From Beta vulgaris subsp. vulgaris (taxonomy: Eukaryota > Streptophyta > Magnoliopsida > Caryophyllales > Amaranthaceae), in assembly GCF_026745355.1 (NCBI RefSeq), contig NC_079205.1:65458032-65522031 (forward strand): 64,000 nucleotides of DNA. Reading direction: 5' to 3'. Shown piece after piece: positions 35,201 to 47,200 of this stretch. Each line of letters opens with the position of its first letter. Positions within the stretch are counted from its first letter, which is position 1. The notes under the pieces were generated by a model that ran no database searches, was not told where the DNA came from, and was given only the letters and a program-made list of their open reading frames with translations. Made by a program: the position numbers and the translations under genes.

Positions 35201-38200
35201 TGGAGAAACTACGATGATTTGAATGAATACTTTTGGTATGTGGTTTCTGCACTTTTTCCTTTGTATTTTTCATACTACTTGATATACAACTTATCTCTCT
35301 TTTTTTCTTTCAAATTGCAGGTCGGTTGATTGCTTCCGGTTGGGCTGGCCAATGCGGATTGATGCAGACTTCTTTTGTATGTCCGTTCAACAGCTTCACC
35401 AAGATAAAGTTGGAGTAAGACATTTGTTCGTTTTGTAATTGATGTAGCCATGTTGAAAATGATTTAATGGTTTTCAAAATTATTTGTTACATGTTGGATG
35501 TTTGATGAAGGGATTTTTTTGGCTTAATGACTTTTCTGTCCGTTCTCTGGCTTATTTGTGGAAATCTCAATTTCCTCAGTCCCATATTATCGCTTCACTC
35601 TTAAGAATATAAAGGTTATCAGAGAAGTGTATTTTACTGATTGCAGATCAGAAGCTTTTCTCAGACAGTTTGTAAACTCTGATGTTAGTGTTTCCCATGC
35701 AGTCGAGAAAATGAAAGGATAATAGACTAGTGCTAGTTGTTGATTGTAAATCTGTTTTTTTGGTGTAGTTGAATTGTTTTTGTTATTGTAACATAAACAA
35801 TGTAGAAGCATTAGTGAATATAGGGTAAAATACAATGTAGAAAATAGTGGATATTCAGGTGTTGGTCCTGTTGTAGAAAATACGAAGCAGCTATTGTATC
35901 TGATTGCCATTCCATCTATTGGTTGAATAGTGAGTCTAATAGTTTGCTTTTTTTTCCAAGGGCGATAGCTACATTGTAGTTTATGCTTCATACATGGTAT
36001 AGGAAAGGGGGTGTTTCAAACTCTAAAACGTCTTTTTTTCTGACTGGAACCTTACAAAATTTTTATTTGTGATAACTTGAACCATCCTTATGCTGTACTG
36101 CTGAATTGCTACAGCCTAAATTTGCTATGTTTGCAAGACAACTCTAGTTTATGCTTCATACTTTCTCAAAGAGAGGGGGTGCTTAAAACTTTAGAATATT
36201 TGGAATGAGTAGTAAACATAAGTTACTCTCATGCTGTACTGCTGAATTGCTAATTAGCCTAAATCCGCTGATTGAAGCTGGGTGTAGAGCTTGTCACCTT
36301 GTCAGTGCCAGTGGATGACTGCAAGACAAGTCTGTAGTTCATACTTAATACTTGCTCTACGAAAGGGGGTGCTTGATACCCTGGAATATCTGGAATGAGT
36401 GAACTTGAATTATTCTCATATTGTACGTGAACTGCTAGAAAGCCTAATGCCGCTGATTGAATCTGGGAGTAGAGCTTGTTGATGCCACTTTATGATTGCA
36501 ATATAATGTAGAATGTTATTGAAAAACTGTTTGAATTTCAGGAAAGCAAAGCTGGGGATCGTTGGACTGGAAAAGTTAACTTTGTTGAAATCCGATCGTT
36601 TTGGCACATATTCAGAAGCTTTGACAGAATGTGGAGCTTTTTTATATTGGCTCTACAGGTGACCACTCTCTTCTGATATCTTCTTCTGGCAACAGGCATT
36701 GACAATATGATTTTGAAATAATGTAGTCATTGATAATTCTTTTCAGGCTATGATTATTGTTGCATGGAATGGCACAGGCGACCCTAGTGCAATATTTGAA
36801 ACAAATGTTTTCAAGAATGTACTGAGCATCTTCATAACATCTTCGATATTAACGCTTGGACATGGTAATTTGTGCCACATTTAATTCCGTGCTTGCTTTT
36901 ATGTTTATTATTGTATTTTGAAAAGCTCATATGTCTCAAGTATACTAATCTTATTCTAAATTCTTAGACTTGCCTCTTTCTTTCTTGCTCTCACTTCTAT
37001 TTTTTGTCAAAGTAGTTTGCAACCAAGTATGTTTTCCAGAAGTTTTTTTATCTTAGGTTGGTATTGCATTTTGACTGGAGTCACTGGTGCTTATAGTTAT
37101 GCTCTTGTTGGTTTTGGAGTTATGTCCAGATACCCATGTTAGTATAACTGTATTTTTTATATTTCTCAGCTGCGCTGGATGTGGTTCTTGGTTGGAAAGC
37201 CAGAAGAACCATGACATTTCATGTTAAGCTAAGATACATTTTGAAGGTTGTCTCAGCTGCTGCGTGGGTGGTAATCCTGCCTGTGACCTATGCTTATTCG
37301 TGGGACAATCCTCCTCCAGGATTTGCACAAACTATAAAAAGTTGGTTCGGGAGCAATGCACACTCACCTTCACTATTTTTTTTGGCTGTTGTTATCTACC
37401 TATCACCAAATATGCTCTCTGCCATGCTTTTTCTGTTTCCTTCCATACGGTCTCTACTTGAAAGGTCCAACTACAAGATCGTGATGCTGATGATGTGGTG
37501 GTCACAGGTAGCCCATGCGAATCTTATTCCTTGTACATATCTCTCCTTCTGTCGGCTCCAAAATCATCTGATTTTTTAATATTGAACTCTGATACATTGC
37601 AGGCACGACTTTTTGTTGGGAGGGGAATGCATGAAAGTGCCTTTTCTCTATTCAAGTAAGGAAAGTTTATTTAGTAAAAGTGAAATTTCTATTGGGTTAA
37701 TGTGCTGATGTTTGTCTTATTTGTAAATTTTCAGATACACGATGTTTTGGGTCCTCCTGCTATTAACAAAGTTGGCATTCAGCTTTTATATAGAGGTGCA
37801 TATCACCTTGTAGCTAACTTTTGTTGTGTTTCTTAAATTCAGAAGAAAAAGATTGACCCTTTTTAAGCTTAAATCCTAAATGTAGTTCAGCTTATCCTTT
37901 TGTATTTACTTTCGCATAACTAAATTTTATGTCTAGAGAATCAAATTTCTAGTTAATGAGAGTTGGAATGATCTGATACAAATCATTAATTAAATACTTA
38001 CCTGTTGTTGCAACTGACAACTTTACGTGGTTCTTGGTTCTGCATATTTAGTTTTCACTTCTGTTTCTGCTACCTACTTATACATCTCTATTTTGTCTTG
38101 TAGATAAAGCCTTTGGTAGCTCCAACAAAGGACATCATGTCAGTTCACATAACACGTTTCAAATGGCATGAGTTTTTCCCTCAAGGTAATGAGCATGGCA

Positions 38201-41200
38201 TGCTCTTTTAGTAAATGGAATTTATTTTATGAGATGGCATGGTTGTTTACACTTTACATGATGTTTCTTGCAGCCCGGAGCAATATTGGTGCTGTCATTT
38301 CACTTTGGGCCCCCATTATTCTTGTATGTCTTTCTTATCCTTTATGTTTCCATGATTTCTGATGATTGTTTTACTGGAACAGTACTTGTAATTCTATGGT
38401 TTGTTTTGCAGGTATATTTCATGGATACCCAGATCTGGTATGCTATATTCTCCACATTGTTTGGAGGTATATATGGTGCATTCCGTCGTCTTGGAGAGGT
38501 AAGTATTGTTAGGATGGATGGAGTATGTTGTTTGCTCCCCCACCCCCACCCCCCACCCTTCCTATTTCCGACTTCTTTTAACTTATATTTTTATATATAT
38601 TTTGCGCTCAGATCCGTACTTTGGGCATGTTAAGATCCCGGTTTCAGTCATTACCTGGTGCTTTTAATGCACGTCTCATGCCAGCAGAGAAAACTGAACA
38701 TAAGAAAAAAGGATTGAAGGCCACTTTCTCTCGACGATTTCCTGATGTAAGCTATTGATTTTTAGCTATGTTACTGCTTGTTTCTTTTTAGTCTATAATT
38801 GGAAGATGCATGCTTCACACGGATCTCAATAGTTATTTTCTGAAAGGAGTTCATGTGGCCATGTAATCGACACTGCCTTATTGTTGCCCAGTTCCTGCCG
38901 ATCCTTGATTTAGTAACTGTGGAGCTGAGAGCGGCCAAATTATTTCGGGGACCTTAATTGTGGAGCTGAGAGCTCAGTAATGTTTTGTAAAACATCTACG
39001 TACTTCAGTTCACTATTGAAAATGGAAAATTGGAAGCATTTCCCATTACGCGATCTATATGAATCATTAATCTTCCTTTTCTGGAGATTCTACCTCATCC
39101 ATGTGATTCCATACTTTTAGAAAAGAAGAAAAATTCTTTTAGTGCAATAACTGCACCAAGTGCTATATTTATCCAAGGATTTGCTACGTCAGGCCTCTTA
39201 ACTGAAATGCATCCATTAGGCAAACAATGACTCTGTTAAGTGAAAGTTAAAAAGTATTACCACTGGGGGGAAGTGGGAACATAGAACCATAGAGGACCTG
39301 TGTAAACCTACTTTTGACTGCTAAGTCTGGTAGTAGTTCCTCCCATTCCTTATAGTGCATAGCCCCAGTGAAACTCCTCCCTGGCTCTCTAAGTATTTTG
39401 TCGCTTATCAAACACAGTGTTTGTCACTTATCAAACACAGTGTTTGTCGCTTATTAAACACAGTGCTCAAACAAAGAGCAGACATACACTCCAGGTTCGA
39501 CCATAATGAGGTTTAAATCTGGTCTCCCTAGATGTATATGACACTAAAAATATTGATTAAACAAGTTTCTGTGAATCAAAGTGTTTTGAGATTCAGAGAC
39601 GTTGCAAAATATTTATAATACACTCTTCAATTCCGCGCCAAGTTTCCCAAAATTTGTGGAACTTTAGCGCTAGTTAGTAACAGTTTTGTTAGCTTTCCTC
39701 GGGCCATGATGAATAATATCCTAAAATAGAAACAATGCAGCTATTCAGCAACTTGTGGCGTTAATCGTAGGCGATAATTTGCATTTCATACTTTAGGTAG
39801 CTGTTAAGACTTTAGCGTGCAAGTCCAACATGTCAAACACGTGAGTAGGTTTGGAAACACATGGCGAGTGTTAACTTTGGTCATGTTGATCAGTTAATCT
39901 TTGTAAGCAAAGCAAGAAATAATGAGAAGTCCACTCTTGTGCACACTGAGTGTCTGCTCCAAGCTTGTGAGGATAGGCAACAAAGGTGGTGCGCCTGCTT
40001 CTTTTTCCATTAGCATGGGCAGTTATTGGTTCATTGCTTGTTTGAGGCGGAGTTTCCTTTTTTAGAAGGTTTACAGTTCTAGAGATTTTTTCCTATTGTT
40101 AGATCAACATTTGATTATTGTAATTCCCTCACCATAAAGACAAATGTTGCTTCTAAAAAAACAGAGAAAGTATGTAGTATAACTTGTGCCAAGTTTAGTT
40201 TTCTCTAATACTGTTCTTGTTCATGTTCTTAAGATACCCTGAAATCCCATCTAAGCTAGTTGAATTTGCAGATTCCATCTAATAAAGAAAAAGAAGCTGC
40301 CCGATTTGCTCAGTTGTGGAACCAGATTATCACAAGTTTCAGAGAAGAAGATCTTATTAGTGATAGGTAAGACACAATTATATGTGATTGCTGAACAATA
40401 GATATATGTTTGTTATAATACCATACTCGGCTATCCTATTATAATTTATAATTTACTTATCATTCTATGATATCTTTATTGTTATATGCTACAACGCACA
40501 AGTTAGAAATAAAAAATAAACATACATTATTGTTCATATAAAGCTTCATAACTTTTCGAACATACATTATCTTAATTCCCAATGAGGACCTCAAACTTTT
40601 CGAGTTTCCCATTGGTGGCCCTATGTTTTTTTTATTCCCACTCGCCCTCAATTATTGTTTTATTCCCAAATGTGACCTTATAGAGTAAAAAATCGTTAGT
40701 TTCGTTAACTTCTCATTAGAATAAATGTCTCGGTTTCCGTGCTCGAAAATTGTCAAGGTTTGCATGCCGCAAATATTGCTCAGTTAAAGTTTAGGGGTCA
40801 TATTAGCTTTTAAGGGTCAAATCTAAAGTCTAAATTGGTTTTTATGCCCAAATATTGGTCGGCTAAGGAATTGAGTGCAGGGAAACAAAACGTGCTCGCG
40901 TTCGCGGGAACGGTCGCGTTGTCGCGGGAACGGCTTGTAACGGCGAAATAGAACGTTTCGCGGCCGACGCGGCGTGAATTTTTTAAAAAATTCACATTAA
41001 TATGTTTTAACCTTATATGCATTTTTTTAGTTTATGAAGCATTATTAGAACATAATATAATCAAATCTAATAGAATATCATGTTTCCTCAACTATATAAT
41101 TAAATCTTAAAAAAAATTTGTCCAATTTTTGAAAAGAACGGATGTAACGGGGATAAAATCGTTCTAACGCAGCGAGTTCGCGTTACGGAACGGACAACGC

Positions 41201-44200
41201 GGCGAGAAGTAAGTGAATTTTATTATGGCGTTCCGTAACGGGATTTCGCGGAACGGCAAATCCAAAATCTGTTACAGAACGGCCGTTCTGTAACGGAACG
41301 GGAGAGTCTTAATTCCATGATTGAGTGTCATTTTGGCCCTTAAGGGTCAAATTTGACAAAAAATGACCGGAAGCACCTTGGTTTGTGTACCAAGACATTA
41401 TTTCTAACGAAAAGTTGATTGAATTTGAAACTAGGACAATAATTGAGGGTTACCAATAGGAATAAAAAAAATTGAGGGTCACCAATGGAAAATTCGAAAA
41501 GTTCGAGGTCACCATTGGGAATTTCCCTTATCAGTTCTATAGCTATATGATATTTCAAACGTCGTCTAATGTTATTAAAAAAATATAATATTTTGAATTA
41601 TGTATTCAAGTTATACTCAATTTACATGATATAATATATTTAGGTCGTTTATTCAAAATCAAATTCTGATTTTCCCTTTTCTAAACTTTGTGTGTATATG
41701 ATCTCTTACTTAAGGACAATGCTTGTTGTAGATGTCGTATGATGATATGTTAATGATAGTTTTCCTTTTGGATAAAAACTTAATATAGAATTTGAGGTTT
41801 AAGTTTTATTATAGAAGTTGTGATGTGGAATGCTTTTGTGACATTCTCCATGCTTCTGAAAAGTTCATCTTGTATATAGAACTTGAGGTTTAAGTTTATA
41901 TATATTTAGTTTTAGGATCAAATGAGAATATTCTTAAAATGAGAACTAGATGTGCGACTGCTATATATATAATTATGAGGTGTTTTGTCACTGCTGTTCA
42001 GTGGTTTAATGGTTCTATGTATTCAGGGAAAAGGACTTGTTGCTAGTTCCTTACTGGGCTGATCGTGACATGGACCTTATACAATGGCCTCCTTTTTTAC
42101 TAGCAAGCAAGGTTTGTGTTTGTTCTTTTAGACTATGGTAGTATATAGCCTATACTTTTTCTAATTACTGATCGTTTTGGTGCTTCGCAGATTCCTATAG
42201 CGCTAGATATGGCAAAAGATAGCAATGGGAAGGACCGGGAATTAATTAAGAGAATTGCAGCTGATCCTTATATGCCATGTGCCGTGCATGAGTGCTACGC
42301 TTCTTTTAAAAGTGTTATAAAGCATATGGTTAAAGGGGGTCCTGAAAAAATGTAAGTTAGTAAAGCACAGAAAAAATCCTACCTCTCTGAAGCATTGGTT
42401 GAAATCCCACAAACTTACGAGCTATAAATTATGTTTTTCAGTGTTATAGAGAATATATTTGCTGAAGTTGAGAAACATATAGGAGAAGGTGACCTTGTCA
42501 CTGAGTACAGGATGAGTGCTCTTCCAAGCTTGTACGGCCATTTTGTCAAGCTAATGAAATGCTTGGTCAGTATATACTGCTAAGCGCTAATGTCGTGTCT
42601 AAAATTTTGCTATAATACTGGGTTGTTTTCTGCTTCTCCGAGGCTCAAGTAATCATTTTGTTTTTTCAGTTAGAGAACAAGAAGGAGGACAAGGATCAAG
42701 TTGTTCTCTATTTTCAGGACATGTTAGAGGTGGTCACAAATGATATAATGGAGGACACTAGTGTTCTAGAGTCAATTCATGGTGGGTCATTGGATTCAGG
42801 AATGGCATCCTTTGAGTTATTTGCATCAGAAGGAGCAATAAATTTTCCTATTGAACCAATAACAGAAGCTTGGAAGGAGAAGGTACCTTTTTGAATTTGT
42901 ACCCCGCGAAAAGTGCTATAGGTTTGCACTTGTGGTTCTGAAATTTGACTTTTTTTGACTTGGCAGATCAAACGGTTGTACCTGCTGCTTACTGTGAAGG
43001 AGTCTGCCATGGATGTTCCGTCGAACTTAGATGCTAGACGTCGACTCTCTTTCTTTTCAAATTCACTCTTTATGGACATGCCCCCACCACCTAAAGTCCG
43101 AAATATGCTTTCTTTCTCGTAAGTAGAGTCATCTAATCAACGATAAGAGTTTTTTTTTATGTACATAATGAGCATCATGCTATCTTTAAAACATTGGTGG
43201 TGTTGAATGGTTAATAGTTTGCAAGTGGCATTTCAAACTACAGATACCTGTGAACCTTGTCTTTCTGTGTAATGTGCTCATAGTAGATTTTATAGATCTT
43301 ATTCTATACTAGTGAGAATAACAACTAACCCCTTCTATTTGAGTGTTTTGCTAATACTAATCTTGACTCCATCCTTTAGTATGTTGACTTCTTGTTTGTG
43401 TCTGTGTGGAGAGTTCTAGTTGATATGTTAATAAAGGATCTTGATTGTTTTGAAGTACCATGACTTGATTTATGTATGGAGAAAGAAGAGCAGGCTGGTT
43501 GTTATTCTTTACATATGTTGTGAGTTCTTTATCAGATATTCTTTTAGCCTTAAGGTCCTGTTCTATGTGAGACTTCCATCCTAGGCTGAAGGCTCTGCAT
43601 CGCTTGTCTGTTATTTTCATAATCTCCTAGTCATTACCTCATTAATTTAATGTCACTCTTGTGATGGCAATTTTGGAAAGTTTTTTTATGTAGTCATGTG
43701 GCACTTTTATTCAGACTTCTGGCAATGAGGTTGATTTATATTTTTTTCAACCTTGTGAAAGTTACTTTTGGGAAGTTTTTTCGTTTATGTGGTCAAGTGG
43801 CATACTATTTCAGAAGAGTGCCTTTCTGGCACTGATGTGGATATTCTGTACTTCCTTAACCTGCCATTAACAAAAGCGAACCTAGTATCTTATATTTATA
43901 TTTATATTTAATTTTTTCTGTAGTTCTTCTATCTACTTCTAGAGGGTTTTCAGTCATAAAGGAAGTTCTGCATAAACATACTTGCACAAAATGCTAGCGG
44001 GTTTCCCTGCCTACAATTGATTTATTGTTGATAATCCAATAATCATAGAAAGTTGGTTATCCTTGTTTGATGTAATGCCGTATGGATCCATGTAGATGAC
44101 TAGTCATTATAAATGTGCAGATACTCGAAATGTCCACTGACTCTCTATGGAAATTATGTAATTACAGTGTCTTGACCCCATACTACACAGAGGAGGTTCT

Positions 44201-47200
44201 TTTCTCGCTACAAGCTCTGGAAACACAAAATGAAGATGGTGTATCCATCCTATTCTACCTACAAAAGATTTTTCCAGGTCTATTTGGCTTGCTTGCTTGC
44301 TTTTGTGATCAATATATATCTGCTCTGATATGATTCTTTTGTTGTTGTTGTATCTTCCTTTGAGCTTACCATATGATGCCCTGACAATGTCAATTAGATG
44401 AATGGGAAAACTTTTTGGAGCGAGTCAATTGCAAGAATGAAGAAGAGCTTAGAGACAATGAAGAGCTGGAAGAAGATCTGCGGCTTTGGGCATCATACAG
44501 AGGCCAGACCTTAACTCGAACTGGTATGTATACTTGGTCTAGATTTCATGTTTCGCCTTTGTAATGGTGTGGCATGAATCATCGACTCGATGGTAACATG
44601 TGCAACTGTATTTATTGATTTAACTATAAAGTTTGACTCCTGTCCCGTGTTCTGACTACTTGACTGCTACAAATGGCAGTTAGAGGTATGATGTACTATC
44701 GAAAAGCTCTGGAGCTTCAAGCCTTCCTCGATATGGCAAATGATAAAGGTATGTAAAGAATCCTTAATATTTATTTGCCTCTTGGATCCCTGGGTCCTTT
44801 ACTTGAACGTGAAGTTATCAATTTTTAACCAATATATTTTTGAATATTAACTGTAGTTTGCTTTTTGTAGTGTTAATGGAAGGCTACAAGGCTCTTGAAT
44901 TGAACACTGAAGAGAACTCACAGAGTGAAAGATTGCTGTGTCAAGCTGTTGCTGACATGAAGTTTACGTACGTGGTATCTTGTCAGCGATACAGTATACA
45001 CAAAAGATCTGGTGATCCGCGTGCACAAGATATCCTAAAGCTAATGACGACGTGCGTGTGCAATGCCTTATATATCTACTTTGTCATATAGGTGGTTTCT
45101 GCCTCCCATAGTTCATTTTATTACTGGAGATAATGATGGGGAGTTTTTTTTTTGTTAATGATAGATATCCATCACTTCGAGTGGCCTATGTTGATGAGCT
45201 TGAAGAGCGTAGTGAAGATGGGTCCAAAAAGACAAATAAGATATATTATTCTGCTCTTGCTAAAGCAGCTCTGGCGTCGTCTACTAATTCAAACGAGGCT
45301 GGGCAAAATCTAGATCAGGTAATTTTTTTTTATACCCCCTTGTATTATGTTACTGGAGGCATTTGTAATCTCTTTCACATGCAATTATTCAAAGATAAAA
45401 ATTAATTTTTCAGAACCCTTCTGTTTTACTTTATGTGTCATAGGTTAGAATTTTATTCTTGCTGAAATGTGCTTTGCCAGATTCTTGAATAAGTGGATAT
45501 GAATATACTGTGAGATAAATGACGTTCTACTTTGGATTATGGATTGAATCTTTTATGTGCAGGTCATCTATCGTATAAAACTACCAGGGCCCCCAATCTT
45601 AGGTGAAGGGAAACCTGAAAATCAGAATCATGCAATAATTTTCACCCGTGGAGAAGGATTGCAAACAATAGATATGAATCAAGTAAAATTCTGCCGTTAT
45701 TGATGATTATGATATCTCTGCCTCGGTGCTTCCCTCACTTTTGTTTATATGGTTACCCTCCATTTATAGGACAACTACATGGAAGAAGCATTGAAAATGA
45801 GGAATCTGCTTCAGGAATTTCTGAAAAAGCATGGTGGTGTTAGGTATCCTACGATTCTTGGCCTTAGAGAGCATATATTTACTGGAAGGTTGGTGCTCTT
45901 CACATGATTTTTTTTCCTTTTCTTTCTGTTTTTGCTTATTTCATTTGTTCATCATCATATTTTAAGTGCTTGTTTGTCTTGGTTGCAGTGTTTCATCTCT
46001 TGCATGGTTCATGTCAAATCAGGAAACTAGTTTCGTAACCATTGGCCAAAGATTGCTTGCAAATCCATTGAAGTAAGCCCCTTCTCACGCACAACCAACT
46101 CTCTTTTTCTATCTCTCATCTCGATCTATAAGTTGAGAAATAATTTCCACCGAAGCATGATTTAGAAATGGAAGACTGTGTGCACTTGCACGTCGATTGA
46201 CTAAATTCTCATGCTTAAATCCGATTTGCATGTTCCCTTTCCCCCTTGTGTTTTTGAATTTCAACCTCCCTTCCGGAAAATGTCAGAAGACGTTCTCCCT
46301 AAAGGTATTATTACTGTTTGGTCAAGGTTGATTTTGGACATTGTAATGCATCCAAGAGACAGAGGAGCATCAACTTTCTTTAATTTTCACTAAACTTATA
46401 ATTAAAGATTCTAATGGTCAAAGTTGTGGGTTATGGTAGCAACCATGAAAGTCGAAGTGTTGAAACTAATATTCCCTTCGTTTCTTTTTAATTTATACAC
46501 TTTCCTTTTTGGTTTGTTTCTTTTTAATCTACACACCGTTGCTTTTTCTATTTTATGGTAACATGTCACATCTACTTTCTCCTCTTTTTCCACCCATGTC
46601 ATCCACTTTTAAATATTTTTAACCCACTTTTTACTTTATCTCTCTTACTTTTCAGTTTCTCTCTCCATCTTTTCAGTTTCTATCTAATGCTTTTGTACTT
46701 CTTTCTTAGTTCTCCCCCAAAGTGAAGTGAATAAATTAAAAAGAAACGCAGGGAGTAAAAAACTAGGGAAATATTTACTAGGCTAAATGATCAGCAATAG
46801 CCGAAATTTCAATATTTTCTGCTCTTTGCATTTTCTCAGGGTTCGCTTCCACTATGGTCATCCAGATGTCTTTGATAGACTTTTTCATCTTACTAGAGGT
46901 GGTGTCAGTAAAGCTTCTAAGGTTATCAATTTGAGTGAGGATATATTTGCGGGTAAGAAATATGACTTGTTACTTCAAATTGATTGGGTGTCCGTGGCCA
47001 TAAATGTGACTTATGTGATGACATTGCTTTTATAGGATTTAATTCTACCCTCCGAGGAGGAAATGTTACACATCATGAGTACATACAAGTAGGGAAGGGA
47101 AGAGATGTGGGTCTTAACCAGATTTCGATGTTTGAGGCGAAGATAGCCAATGGCAACGGAGAGCAGACGGTCAGTCGCGATATATACAGACTGGGACATC

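Noticed and set aside
44115..44167. Earlier acceptor (GTGCAG at about 44121) for callose synthase exon 28
   Set aside because: It would break the [15 protein letters not shown] frame; the acceptor ending 44167 joins correctly.
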